DNA of 64,000 nt from Chitinophagales bacterium. Lineage in GTDB: Bacteria; Bacteroidota; Bacteroidia; Chitinophagales; UBA10324. Below, piece after piece: positions 1 through 9,158 of the stretch. The translations under genes and the position numbers were made by a program. Every line of letters starts with the position of its first letter. The stretch's first letter is position 1. The DNA lies in contig JAIBAY010000001.1 in NCBI GenBank assembly GCA_019694975.1, positions 1 through 64,000 of the forward strand, in the 5' to 3' direction. The notes below the pieces were generated by a model, which worked only from the letters and a program-made list of their open reading frames with translations, ran no database searches and was not told the origin of the DNA.

Positions 1-24
1 TACATTTGTAGTGCAAATTTTACT

Positions 25-65
25 GCCCCAAATTTGATCACTTCGTGACTTATTTGGGGCTTTTT
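25..65 (+). terminator. Rho-independent terminator of a gene left of the window
   Basis: A 9-bp stem (25-33 pairing with 52-60, GCCCCAAAT/ATTTGGGGC) encloses a second short stem TCAC-TTC-GTGA and is followed by five T. The T tract lies only on the right side, so it ends a plus-strand transcript that enters from outside the window. An exact TACATTTG box occupies positions 1-8, but what it serves cannot be judged at the window edge. Confidence 0.75.
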
Positions 66-199
66 CTTTGCACACTATACTGTGAAATACTTACTCAGAT
101 TGAGTTCTACATTTTCGGGAATACCCTTCACCGTTTCTGTTAATCAGCGTTGCTTCTGATCATTAATCATAACAATTATGCGGCGCCGGACTATTCCGG

Positions 200-325
200 A
201 AGCTATCTCAAAATACCTGGAGTCATCCTGTCCCGATTGATTGGGATCAGGATCTCCTCAATTCATTGAAAGATGCCGAAATAAATTCGGCATGACCGCA
301 TTGATTGCCTATTCGGAGATAGCTT
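200..325. repeat. MITE-like intergenic repeat, copy 1 (complete)
   Basis: The element is bounded by a perfect 10-bp terminal inverted repeat (AAGCTATCTC at 200-209, GAGATAGCTT at 316-325). Inside are two hairpins: one from about 225 to 253 (ATCCTG/CAGGAT plus TCCC/GGGA) and one at 273-293 (ATGCCGAA-ATAAA-TTCGGCAT). A diverged second copy lies at 33046-33138, directly after the ABC-F stop codon. There is no coding capacity. Elements of this two-hairpin form are common between Bacteroidota genes; mobility by a transposase supplied in trans is an inference. Confidence 0.7.
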
Positions 326-350
326 GCAATAACAACCAGCTTGCAATTGC

Positions 351-668
351 TCAGGCCTGTGCGATAGAAGGCCCGAAATTCATGGGTATCTTGATATCTT
401 CGGCTTCCTGTATTTCACCATACATAGATTCAAACTTACGCAGGTTATCTGCCATAGCCCGCATAAATCGCTTTGCATGCTGTGGAGTAAGCACAATGCG
501 TGCTTTCACTTTTGCCTTAGGCACGCCGGGCATCACTTTGATGAAATCAAGCACAAATTCCTGGTTGGAATGCTGAATGATAGCGAGGTTTGAGTATATG
601 CCGTCTGCTGTTTCTTCACTCAGCTCAATATTAATCTGATTTTGCGGTTGCTTATCTTTTGGATCCAT
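351..668 (-). CDS. DUF3467 family protein
   Basis: A 105-residue cytosolic protein of the DUF3467 family, whose biochemical role is not known. It has no signal peptide or membrane segment. The visible family features are the acidic N-terminus with an IELSEE motif, the central VMPGVPKAKVKARIVLTPQHA strand region and the C-terminal GPSIAQA end. The family is typically encoded immediately downstream of rpoC in Bacteroidota, and here it follows rpoC on the same strand. It is nevertheless a separate transcript: rpoC has a terminator at 835-868 and an exact TAACTTTG box lies at 688-695. I chose ATG 668 rather than the in-frame TTG at 680, which lies only 7 nt from that box. Confidence 0.85.
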   Translation of the reverse strand: MDPKDKQPQNQINIELSEETADGIYSNLAIIQHSNQEFVLDFIKVMPGVPKAKVKARIVLTPQHAKRFMRAMADNLRKFESMYGEIQEAEDIKIPMNFGPSIAQA

Positions 669-687
669 TTTGATTTTCAATTTACTT

Positions 688-695
688 CAAAGTTA
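688..695 (-). promoter_or_regulatory. -7 promoter box of the DUF3467 gene
   Basis: An exact TAnnTTTG match (TAACTTTG) on the minus strand, 19 nt upstream of ATG 668 and downstream of the rpoC terminator. It indicates that DUF3467 is transcribed independently of rpoC. Confidence 0.6.
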
Positions 696-834
696 AACCC
701 TCATTTTGCATTTCAAAGCATCAATGAGCTTCAGCCCGATGCTGCAAATATGAAGTTTTGTTCATGGTTTGCAATCTCCAATACAATCACCTGATTTTTA
801 CAGATGCAGGTTGCTGCCGGTCACCGTATTAATT

Positions 835-868
835 AAAAAAAAGCCGTCCCGCGGAAAGCAGGACGGCT
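835..868 (-). terminator. rpoC terminator
   Basis: On the minus strand, AGCCGTCC and GGACGGCT form an 8-bp stem with an 11-nt loop, followed by a run of seven T. It lies about 32 nt after the rpoC stop codon. Confidence 0.85.
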
Positions 869-900
869 CATGAACCGTTTATTTCCAAATGTTAATCCAA

Positions 901-3900
901 TCACTCGTCAAGGCTCGGAATCTCTCCCATCAGTTCGCGCTTGGAAGCTACCAGCTTATCATACTCTTCCTGTGAACCCACCACGATATTTTCGTAGTCT
1001 CTCAAGCCGGTACCGGCTGGAATCAGGTGACCAATAATTACATTTTCTTTCAGGCCACCAAGTTCATCCACTTTGGCATTGATGGATGCTGAACTCAATA
1101 CCTTGGTTGTTTCCTGGAAGGACGCTGCGGAAATCCAGCTCTTCGTACCCAATGATGCACGGGTAATACCCATCAGCAGAGGACTGGAAGTAGCCGGCAT
1201 TGCGGAACGATATTCTACAATTGCCTTATCCTGGCGTTTCAACACAGAATTCTCTTCACGTATCTGCCGCAGCGTTACAATCTGTCCAACTTTCAGGTTT
1301 GGAGAAGCGCCTGCATCCGTCACCACTTTCTTATCAAAAATCTCTTCATTTTCTACCAGGAACTCAAACTTATCCGCGCCTTCGCCTTCGAGGAATCGTG
1401 TGTCACCCGGATCTTCGATATGCACCTTCCGCATCATCTGCCTTACGATCGTTTCTATGTGCTTATCGTTAATCTTCACACCCTGCAAACGGTACACTTC
1501 CTGAATCTCATTCACCATGTATTCCTGCACCGCATTCGGGCCTTTGATGGCAAGTATATCATTAGGTGTAATGGCACCTTCTGACAGTGGCTGCCCGGCT
1601 TTCACATAGTCACCTTCCGCCACGAGGAACAGTTTTGACAACGGCACCAGGTACTTGCGCTGATCACCATCACGTGATTCAATGATGATCTCACGGTTAC
1701 CGCGTTTTACAGCGCCGAATGAAACCACACCGTCTATCTCACTTACCACAGCAGGATTCGAAGGATTTCTTGCTTCAAACAATTCTGTTACACGCGGAAG
1801 ACCACCGGTTATATCGCCGCGAAGCTTTGCAAGCGTTCTTGGAATTTTCACAAGTATCATTCCTCCTTCCACATCTTCACCTGCTTCCACATTGATGTGT
1901 GAACCTACCGGTATGTTATATGATTTATGTTCCTTGCCTTTACCAATAACTTTGATCGTCGGGATCTTCGTCTTGTCACGGGTTTCAATTATCACCTTTT
2001 CTTTGTGGCCGGTCTGTTCATCCATTTCTTCGCGGAAAGTGACACCTTCAATAATATTCTCAAATTCAATCTGTCCTTTCAGCTCGGAGAGAATCACAGC
2101 GTTGTAAGGATCCCAGGTACAGATGGTCTGACCTTTGGTTACCTTATCTCCTTCCTTTACTGTAATATAGGAACCATATGGAACGTGGTTAGCGATCAGC
2201 ACCCTGTCTGATTTAGGATCTTCAATGCGTACTTCACCGGCACGGCCAATGGCCACCACTACCCTGTCTCCCGCGCCATTGGTATAAGTTGCAGTCCGCA
2301 CATCTTCAAATTTCACCACACCATCAAACTTAGCTTTCAGTTCCGACTCTGTGGCCATACCTGAAGCAGCACCACCCGTATGGAACGTACGAAGGGTCAG
2401 CTGTGTACCGGGTTCGCCAATAGACTGAGCGGCTATGATACCTACGGAATCACCGATTTCCGTCCTGCGGCCGGTGGTGAGATTTCTTCCATAACATTTT
2501 ACGCACACGCCTTTGCGTGATTCGCATGTAAGTACTGAGCGTATTTCGACAGTTTCAATGGCAGTTTCTTCAATCTTTGATGCAATATCTTCGTCAATCT
2601 CTTCACCTGCACTCACGATCAGTTCATCCGTTAACGGATCGATAATATCATACAGACTTACACGGCCAACGATACGGTCATACAATGGCTCCACCACTTC
2701 ATCATTGTCTTTCAATGCAGAGATAGGAATACCGCGGAGAGTTCCGCAATCTTCTTCCATTATTACGACATCCTGTGCCACATCCACCAGACGGCGGGTG
2801 AGATAACCGGCATCTGCTGTTTTCAAAGCGGTATCAGCCAAACCTTTACGCGCACCGTGTGTAGAAATGAAATATTCCAATACACTTAGTCCTTCTTTCA
2901 GGTTAGCGAGGATCGGATTTTCAATCAGTTCACCTCCTGAGCTGCCGGATTTACGCGGCTTTTGCATCAGGCCGCGGATACCGCCCAACTGACGCACCTG
3001 TTCTTTGGATCCACGTGCGCCGGAATGAAGCATCATGTACACACTGTTGAATCCCTGCCGGTCAAGCTCCAAAGCCTTATTGAGAGTTTCTGAAATACGG
3101 TTGTTAACACGGGTCCAGATGTCAATCACCTGGTTATAACGTTCATTGTTGGTGATGAAACCCATGTTATAGTTGTTGGTAATCTCATCCACTTCGTCCT
3201 GTGCGCCTTTCAGCATTTCCTGTTTATTGTCAGGAATAAGAAGATCTGAAAGGTTAAATGACAAGCCGCCTTTGAAGGCCATAGTGAAACCCAGTTGTTT
3301 GATATCGTCCAGGAACTTGGCAGTAGTCGGAATGTCAGTTGCTTTAATGATGTCGCCAATAATATCGCGCAATGCTTTCTTAGTGAGCAGCAGGTTCACA
3401 AAGCCAGCCTCTTCCGGCACCATCTGGTTAAAGATTACACGGCCAACAGTAGTCTCAATCAGCTTCTCCGTAAAGGTGTCGTTCTCCTTCACCCTGGCCT
3501 TAACCCGGATCCAGGAATGCAGATCTACTTTACCTTCATTATATGCAATGATCACTTCTTCGGCTGAATAGAATGCCTTTCCCTCGCCTTTCATCTTGAG
3601 CGCTTTGTCGCTCTTCCTGCCCTTGGTGGTATAATAAAGTCCCAATACCATATCCTGCGATGGCAATGTAATTGGTGATCCGTTTTGCGGATTCAGAATA
3701 TTGTGTGCTGAAAGCATCAACAGCTGCGCTTCAAGGATAGCTGCATTACTGAGTGGAACATGTACGGCCATCTGGTCACCGTCAAAATCCGCGTTGAACG
3801 CTCCGCACACCAACGGGTGAAGATGAATAGCCTTTCCTTCAATAAGTTTAGGCTGGAAAGCCTGAATGGATAAGCGGTGCAGTGTTGGCGCACGGTTAAG

Positions 3901-5202
3901 CATTACAGGATGGCCTTTCAGAATATTTTCAAGGATGTCCCAGATTACAGGTTCTTTGCGATCAACAAGCTTTTTGGCAGACTTTACTGTTTTCACGATA
4001 CCTCTTTCAATCAGCTTGCGGATGATGAAAGGTTTGAACAGTTCTGCTGCCATGTCTTTTGGCAAGCCGCATTCATGCAATTTCAGGTCGGGGCCAACCA
4101 CGATTACGGAACGGCCGGAATAGTCAACGCGTTTACCTAAAAGGTTTTGGCGGAAACGACCTTGCTTTCCTTTCAGCACATCGCTTAATGATTTCAGCGC
4201 GCGGCCACCTTCAGCTTTTACTGCATTTGATTTCCGTGAGTTATCGAATAATGAATCAACCGCTTCCTGTAACATGCGTTTTTCATTCCGCAGGATTACA
4301 TCCGGTGCTTTAATTTCGATCAGGCGCTTAAGGCGGTTATTGCGGATAATTACGCGACGGTATAAATCATTTAAATCCGAAGAGGCAAAACGGCCACCAT
4401 CCAATGGTACCAGCGGGCGTAATTCCGGCGGAACGACCGGCAAATACTGTACGATCATCCATTCAGGACGATTTGTGGCTCGTTCATTCGCTTCGCGGAA
4501 TGCTTCCACCACACTCAACCGCTTGAGGGCTTCCGCCTTACGTTGCTGCGAAGTCTCATTGGCAGCCTGGTGGCGCAATTGGTAGGAAAGATCATTGAGA
4601 TCAATACGTGCCAGCAAGTCACGAACGGCATCAGCTCCCATCTTAGCCAGGAACTTCCTGGGATCCATATCGTCGAGATGCTGATTGTCTTTGGGAAGCT
4701 GCTCGAGGATTTCGAGGTATTCTTCCTCAGTGAGCAGGTCAAGGTATTGTTTGTCTTCCCTGATACCCGGCTGAATCACCACATAGCGTTCGTAGTATAC
4801 GATAGTTTCCAGTTTCTTGGAAGATAAACCAAGCAGGTAACCTATCTTATTGGGCAATGATTTGAAATACCAGATATGAACTACCGGTACTACTAGTTTG
4901 ATGTGCCCCATGCGTTCACGGCGAACTTTCTTTTCTGTTACTTCCACACCACAACGGTCGCATACGATACCTTTGTAACGAATACGTTTGTATTTACCGC
5001 AGTAACATTCGTAATCCTTCACCGGGCCGAAAATCCGCTCGCAAAATAAACCATCACGTTCAGGCTTATACGTCCGGTAGTTGATGGTTTCCGGTTTCAG
5101 CACTTCGCCATACGAGCGCTCAAGGATGGAATCCGGAGATGCCAGTGAGAGGGTGATTCTGGTAAAGTTGGGTTTGATTTTAAGGTCTTTCTTGAATGGC
5201 AT
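901..5202 (-). CDS. rpoC: DNA-directed RNA polymerase subunit beta'
   Basis: Largest catalytic subunit of RNA polymerase, 1433 residues, the normal size for Bacteroidota. The N-terminal zinc site is C66, C68, C81 and C84. The Mg-binding active-site motif NADFDGDQM is at 470-478 with aspartates 472, 474 and 476. The second zinc cluster is visible between roughly residues 820 and 903 ([17 protein letters not shown]), and the trigger-loop/bridge region ([30 protein letters not shown]) is intact. Upstream there is a non-coding 436-bp gap and then a divergent gene, so rpoB is not the neighbour. The gene has its own exact -7 box (5378-5385) and its own terminator (835-868), making it monocistronic. 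The ATG at 5202 matches the conserved N-terminus. Confidence 0.98.
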   Translation of the reverse strand: MPFKKDLKIKPNFTRITLSLASPDSILERSYGEVLKPETINYRTYKPERDGLFCERIFGPVKDYECYCGKYKRIRYKGIVCDRCGVEVTEKKVRRERMGHIKLVVPVVHIWYFKSLPNKIGYLLGLSSKKLETIVYYERYVVIQPGIREDKQYLDLLTEEEYLEILEQLPKDNQHLDDMDPRKFLAKMGADAVRDLLARIDLNDLSYQLRHQAANETSQQRKAEALKRLSVVEAFREANERATNRPEWMIVQYLPVVPPELRPLVPLDGGRFASSDLNDLYRRVIIRNNRLKRLIEIKAPDVILRNEKRMLQEAVDSLFDNSRKSNAVKAEGGRALKSLSDVLKGKQGRFRQNLLGKRVDYSGRSVIVVGPDLKLHECGLPKDMAAELFKPFIIRKLIERGIVKTVKSAKKLVDRKEPVIWDILENILKGHPVMLNRAPTLHRLSIQAFQPKLIEGKAIHLHPLVCGAFNADFDGDQMAVHVPLSNAAILEAQLLMLSAHNILNPQNGSPITLPSQDMVLGLYYTTKGRKSDKALKMKGEGKAFYSAEEVIIAYNEGKVDLHSWIRVKARVKENDTFTEKLIETTVGRVIFNQMVPEEAGFVNLLLTKKALRDIIGDIIKATDIPTTAKFLDDIKQLGFTMAFKGGLSFNLSDLLIPDNKQEMLKGAQDEVDEITNNYNMGFITNNERYNQVIDIWTRVNNRISETLNKALELDRQGFNSVYMMLHSGARGSKEQVRQLGGIRGLMQKPRKSGSSGGELIENPILANLKEGLSVLEYFISTHGARKGLADTALKTADAGYLTRRLVDVAQDVVIMEEDCGTLRGIPISALKDNDEVVEPLYDRIVGRVSLYDIIDPLTDELIVSAGEEIDEDIASKIEETAIETVEIRSVLTCESRKGVCVKCYGRNLTTGRRTEIGDSVGIIAAQSIGEPGTQLTLRTFHTGGAASGMATESELKAKFDGVVKFEDVRTATYTNGAGDRVVVAIGRAGEVRIEDPKSDRVLIANHVPYGSYITVKEGDKVTKGQTICTWDPYNAVILSELKGQIEFENIIEGVTFREEMDEQTGHKEKVIIETRDKTKIPTIKVIGKGKEHKSYNIPVGSHINVEAGEDVEGGMILVKIPRTLAKLRGDITGGLPRVTELFEARNPSNPAVVSEIDGVVSFGAVKRGNREIIIESRDGDQRKYLVPLSKLFLVAEGDYVKAGQPLSEGAITPNDILAIKGPNAVQEYMVNEIQEVYRLQGVKINDKHIETIVRQMMRKVHIEDPGDTRFLEGEGADKFEFLVENEEIFDKKVVTDAGASPNLKVGQIVTLRQIREENSVLKRQDKAIVEYRSAMPATSSPLLMGITRASLGTKSWISAASFQETTKVLSSASINAKVDELGGLKENVIIGHLIPAGTGLRDYENIVVGSQEEYDKLVASKRELMGEIPSLDE

Positions 5203-5377
5203 ATGTTGATTTGTATTGTTCGTTAACAGTTCATTGTAATCGAATCAAGGAGACGAAGCAGCACAACGCTTCTTACACCTTAAATAAGCAGGCGCAAATA
5301 ATTGAATTGCAATAGTTTGTGTTGAAGGGGGAAGTGATTGATAACCAATTGGAAACGCCTCCGTTTTTAAAGAACGG

Positions 5378-5385
5378 CAAAGATA
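5378..5385 (-). promoter_or_regulatory. Predicted rpoC promoter -7 box
   Basis: An exact TATCTTTG on the minus strand. It would give a transcript with a leader of about 170 nt before rpoC. No convincing TTG -33 element is seen at the canonical distance; a TTTG lies 12 nt upstream, which is too close. Confidence 0.5.
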
Positions 5386-5609
5386 GGATTCTTTTTACAA
5401 AGAAAGTAATGGAATTTAAAGAAAAAAGCATGGGTTGTCGGAAGCGTTTTCAGCTAATCACTGACTGTTAATTTGCCTTGAAAAAGCATATAGGTGTAAC
5501 TGCAAAAGTGTATGTCAATTACTAAAACAAGGAGAGTTAAATTTTGAATATTGAATATTGAAACTACTCAACTCGCCTTTAGTCTGCTGATTCCGATTCA
5601 AAGAACGCT

Positions 5610-5617
5610 TACATTTG
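5610..5617 (+). promoter_or_regulatory. -7 box of the cyclase/TPR gene
   Basis: An exact TACATTTG lies 21 nt before ATG 5639. No clear -33 TTG is visible. Confidence 0.55.
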
Positions 5618-5638
5618 TAAAGGCCATGATCTCAAATT

Positions 5639-7969
5639 ATGTCCCTGACGCACCAACTTACTGCCATATTATTTGCCGACATAGAAGGTTATACGGCTTT
5701 AATGGAGCGTGATGAAGACCATGCGCTGAGGGTCCGCAACAAGTTTGAACACCTTTTTAGATCTGAAATCAAACCAAATGCCGGCAAAGTTGTGCAGATG
5801 ACAGGAGATGGCGCCCTTTGCATATTCCATAGTGCTATAGAGGCGGTAAATACAGCGATTTCAATACAAAAGCAGATGCAGGACGAACCGGAAGTGCCTG
5901 TGAGAATTGGAATACATTCGGGAGATATTATCGTGGAGGATGGCAATGTTTACGGCGATGGTGTCAACATTGCTTCCCGAATCGAATCCTTCTCGGTGCC
6001 TGGTGCCGTGTTCGTATCCGGAAAAGTGTACGACGAAATCAAGAATCAAAAAAACATCAGTACTGTTTCCCTTGGCAAGTACCGGCTAAAAAATGTAAAA
6101 TCTCCTGTTGAGATTTTTGCCATCAGCAATCCCGGCCTCATTGTTCCGCATCGCGATACACTGGAAGGAAAAGGAAAACCCCTGTCCGACTATACCTTCC
6201 CTGTACACGGAAGATGGGTTGCAGCCATCGCAATTGTTGTACTGATTGTTTCGGGCATTATCTATCAGCAACAGTTTGTTCCTGCAGATAAAGACAGTGC
6301 CTCCCGTCCGACAGCGCTTGCCGTTTTGCCCTTCACCAACCTGAGCGCATCAAAGGAAGACGAATATTTTACTGATGGTATGTGTGATGAAATCTTAACG
6401 CAGATTTCTAAGATCGGGCAACTGAATGTCATGTCGCGAACATCCACTCTTCAGTATAAAGGCACCACACGATCAGTGAAGCAGATAGCGGATGAACTCG
6501 GTGCCGATGTGATACTGGAAGGATCAGTGCAGAAATCCAATGATCAGTTCCGGATCAATGTCCAACTGGTGGATGCCAGGAATGACAAACATCTGTGGGC
6601 GGAATCCTATGACAGGCCCACGAAAGATGTATTTGCCGTGCAATCAGAAATCGCCAAAAGAATAGCTGCAGCACTCAATGCCACTCTCACGGAAGAAGAG
6701 CAGTCACTGTTTGAAGTCGTGCCGACAGACAACCTGGAGGCATATGATTTCTACCTGCGGGGAAACAAATCGAATGCGGATTTCTGGAGATACATGATCA
6801 GTGAGCAAGGTTACCAGGCCAAGCGCATGTATGAACAGGCCATACGACTCGATCCGCAATTTACCGCTCCTTACCAGGCCCTCGTGGAGTTGCATGCAAG
6901 TGTCTACTGGGAACGCATGGTCATCAACAATGATGAATTCAGGCAGCAGTCGAAAGAATGGCTCGATAAACTGCTGGCTCTGAAAATTGATGATGTCTAT
7001 ACCCGCAATGCGCTGGCCATCTACAAATTCAAAAGCGAGGGTGATTTTGCCGGTGCGCTGGCTGAATTGAATATGGTTGACCGGAAAGCAGGCAACGGAA
7101 AATACACCTACCTGATGCGTGCCGATATCCTGCGCAGGATGGGGAAGATTGATGAATCCATCAGCTTTCTGAAAAAACAGGCGGCGCTTTTTCCGCGCCA
7201 GTCAAGGGGCTGGGCAGAACTGGCTGAAACATACAAGCTGAAACGTGATTTTGATTCCTGCCTCTACTACATCAATCTGGCTATTGAAATAAGTCCGGAT
7301 GTTCCCAACTACTACACACTTAAAGCCATGTACTATGCAGAGCTGAATGGCGATGTGGACCGCGCTCAGTCCATACTGGATGATGCTGCGGTGCTCGTAG
7401 ATGCTTCGCACTTCAGGAGTGATTACTGGTACTTCCAAACGCTGCGTGGGAATTTTGATACCCTGATAGCCGAAATGGCTGACTGCGAGGACAGCCTGGG
7501 CCGCATGTGGCAGTACAGTTTTATGCCCAACTCATTGTCAGCGGCAATGATGTGCCGCCTGCAGGGCAAGGATGAGCTGGCCGCATCCTATTTCAGGAAT
7601 GCTGTTAAGGTCACTTCAGATTTGCTGAAAGCACATCCCGATGATTTCAGGTTGCATGCCGCACTTGGTGTTGCACTGGCTGGTTTGGGTGAAAAAGAAA
7701 ATGCCATTGCAGCCGGCAACCGTGCAAGAATGATGATGCCGGTTACCCGCGATGCCATACTTGGTATTTCATCTACTGAATATATGGCACTCATTTACAC
7801 GCAGCTTGGAGAGCAGGATCAGGCTATTGACATCCTGATTCAAATGCTCGATATGCCCTTTGGCTGGACCATGAGCAATACCATTCCGCTCTATAAAATG
7901 CATTACTATTGGAAACCGCTGAGGAATAATCCGCGCTTCCAGAAAATACTTCGGGAGTCAGCAGCCTAA
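5639..7969 (+). CDS. Class III adenylate/guanylate cyclase with TolB-like and TPR domains
   Basis: A 776-residue signalling protein. Residues 1 to about 165 form a class III cyclase homology domain with metal aspartates D14 (FADIEGYT) and D57 (MTGDG), and the YGDGVNIASRIE segment that carries the transition-state Asn and Arg. K50 plus the Asp before VNIA are the residue types that select ATP, so cAMP is the likelier product (inference). A single membrane helix starts at W193 (to about 210). Residues about 222-340 are a TolB/FlgO-like domain (ALAVLPFTNLSASKEDEYFTDGMCDEI begins it). The rest is TPR repeats. The cyclase would lie in the cytosol and the remainder in the periplasm. It stands alone, divergent from rpoC. 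The 14-bp sequence CAACTCGCCTTTAG occurs on both sides of the gene. Confidence 0.88.
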   Translation: MSLTHQLTAILFADIEGYTALMERDEDHALRVRNKFEHLFRSEIKPNAGKVVQMTGDGALCIFHSAIEAVNTAISIQKQMQDEPEVPVRIGIHSGDIIVEDGNVYGDGVNIASRIESFSVPGAVFVSGKVYDEIKNQKNISTVSLGKYRLKNVKSPVEIFAISNPGLIVPHRDTLEGKGKPLSDYTFPVHGRWVAAIAIVVLIVSGIIYQQQFVPADKDSASRPTALAVLPFTNLSASKEDEYFTDGMCDEILTQISKIGQLNVMSRTSTLQYKGTTRSVKQIADELGADVILEGSVQKSNDQFRINVQLVDARNDKHLWAESYDRPTKDVFAVQSEIAKRIAAALNATLTEEEQSLFEVVPTDNLEAYDFYLRGNKSNADFWRYMISEQGYQAKRMYEQAIRLDPQFTAPYQALVELHASVYWERMVINNDEFRQQSKEWLDKLLALKIDDVYTRNALAIYKFKSEGDFAGALAELNMVDRKAGNGKYTYLMRADILRRMGKIDESISFLKKQAALFPRQSRGWAELAETYKLKRDFDSCLYYINLAIEISPDVPNYYTLKAMYYAELNGDVDRAQSILDDAAVLVDASHFRSDYWYFQTLRGNFDTLIAEMADCEDSLGRMWQYSFMPNSLSAAMMCRLQGKDELAASYFRNAVKVTSDLLKAHPDDFRLHAALGVALAGLGEKENAIAAGNRARMMMPVTRDAILGISSTEYMALIYTQLGEQDQAIDILIQMLDMPFGWTMSNTIPLYKMHYYWKPLRNNPRFQKILRESAA

Positions 7970-8284
7970 TGCTAAAGTGCTTCAAACTTCATCCCGCTGC
8001 ACAACACAATACCAGCACCTCTGCAAGCGGTCTTCAAGATTTATGCACTGGATCGCGAATCCGGTAATCCAACTCGCCTTTAGATTTGTATGGTGAGTGA
8101 AATAAACATTTGTTTTAACTTTGGAATACACGGGAGCGGATGAAGAGATTATTCAGTGAAAGCGGTTTTATAAAAAATGCATTGCTTTAACGGCACAAGT
8201 CTGGCTTATGCCAGCGATGAGCGGTTGATCTCTGCTCAAACGAAAGGTTTGGTCATATTGCCTTCATAACAGCCTTGGGATGTT
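7970..8284. other. Intergenic gap
   Basis: No ORF or RNA is supported here. The only marked feature is the right copy of the 14-bp direct repeat CAACTCGCCTTTAG at 8070-8083; its left copy is at 5569-5582. Confidence 0.5.
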
Positions 8285-8719
8285 TCACCGTTCCGGAAGC
8301 AATACCTCGAGGGTCTTTCCTCCGTATCCGTATTTCTGATCGCGAGCCTGTACGACGACTTTTACGATGCCGTCCGGAATCTTTACAGAATGAAGATCAC
8401 GGGTAAAAGGCTGCTCGGTTTGGTGATCGTGCAGCAGTTTGCGTTCTCCAAGCACTTTTCCTTCTGTGGTAGAGATGCGGAAGCCATCGGCGTACCTCGA
8501 GGGAGTATCATATGGCGAAGAAACTGTAACATCGAAATCGAAAACGCCAGGTGCCGCAACTTTGACTTTCACGCCTATTACGTCGGGAAATCGCTGCTCG
8601 GACTGTGACTGTGCTTGCGAAGTGAGGATGGCAAAGGCGACAACAACTAATGCGAGCCGTGTCCCACTCACTGCCGATGGATTCTCTGAAAGCACCTCGG
8701 ATACTATGGATGGAGTCAT
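8285..8719 (-). CDS. Small secreted protein of unknown function
   Basis: Up to 144 residues. A hydrophobic export segment (LALVVVAFAILTSQAQSQ) is followed by a roughly 100-residue, probably all-beta domain with recognisable conserved blocks: LLHDHQTEQPFTRDL, then VKIPDGIVKVVVQARDQ, then GYGGKTLEVLLP. I do not recognise a named family. The HDH and QPFTR residues could be a metal or ligand site, which is only a guess. The ATG at 8719 puts 18 polar residues before the hydrophobic segment; a GTG at 8671 (codon 17) gives a more normal signal peptide and may be the true start. Gene-poor flanks and a decayed gene next to it fit an acquired or eroding segment. Confidence 0.6.
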   Translation of the reverse strand: MTPSIVSEVLSENPSAVSGTRLALVVVAFAILTSQAQSQSEQRFPDVIGVKVKVAAPGVFDFDVTVSSPYDTPSRYADGFRISTTEGKVLGERKLLHDHQTEQPFTRDLHSVKIPDGIVKVVVQARDQKYGYGGKTLEVLLPER

Positions 8720-8931
8720 AAATAGCCTGATTATTATACTGCTGCCGGTATCGGCATTGCTACAAATCTATCTCACATAAATCTAATGCCCAAGTAAATT
8801 TCAGCAGTACCACTGATGGCAGCTCTTTTTTGATCCGGTTTCATAAAATGCAAATCTGAAATTTCTTTCATTGGAGTTCAATTAAGGCGTATCCAATATG
8901 ATTAAATGAGCCTGCTCTTGTTGTCAGGTGA

Positions 8932-9117
8932 TCATGCCAAAACTTTTACAATATCCGTTGACGATACTGTTCTTTTAATTGCATCATGGCTGATCCCCGC
9001 TTGGCGCAATCAGTCCCGCGCCTTGCTCAGAACCTTGCCGGCGGAGAGCATGGCGGTGATGTAAATTTTAGCAGATTGACAATCTGATAATTGATAAGTG
9101 ACCTCTATTAATTCCAT
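8932..9117 (-). pseudogene. Decayed small gene with one in-frame stop
   Basis: On the minus strand, ATG at 9117 opens 35 codons ending in TGA at 9010-9012. The same frame continues without interruption for 25 more codons (LRQAGISHDAIKRTV...) to TGA at 8932. The sequence on both sides of the stop has protein-like composition (ITAMLSAGKVLSKARD, then LRQAGISHD), as expected of one small gene broken by a point mutation. I do not recognise the family. It may instead be a 35-residue ORF followed by chance open frame. Confidence 0.35.
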
Positions 9118-9131
9118 TCTATAAACTCTTG

Positions 9132-9139
9132 TATCTTTC
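9132..9139 (+). promoter_or_regulatory. -7 box deciding the permease start
   Basis: TATCTTTC (7 of 8 to TAnnTTTG). A TTG at 9129 would open a longer permease frame but lies upstream of this box and so outside the predicted transcript. The TTG at 9159, 19 nt downstream, is therefore preferred. Confidence 0.45.
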
Positions 9140-9158
9140 GAAAGAAAGCACTCATCAA

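Larger units (their letters stand above)
5203..5638. other. Divergent intergenic region between rpoC and the cyclase/TPR gene
   Basis: This 436-bp gap has no credible ORF. It holds the rpoC -7 box (5378-5385), heptamer repeats TTGAATA, TTGAATA, TTGAAAC (5544-5564), the left copy of a 14-bp direct repeat (5569-5582) and the -7 box of the next gene (5610-5617). Confidence 0.7.
8720..9158. other. Intergenic region upstream of the amino-acid permease
   Basis: Apart from the decayed minus-strand frame at 8932-9117 and the TATCTTTC box at 9132-9139, I see nothing recognisable in this stretch. Confidence 0.5.

Noticed and set aside
1..65. Exact TACATTTG at 1-8 followed by a terminator at 25-65, resembling a tiny transcription unit
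   Set aside because: At the window edge it is more simply the terminator of a gene outside the window; a ~50-nt transcript cannot be argued from this alone.
1073..4827. Several plus-strand open frames of 75-143 codons inside rpoC
   Set aside because: They are antisense shadows of a clearly real gene, with no protein-like composition and no promoter box.
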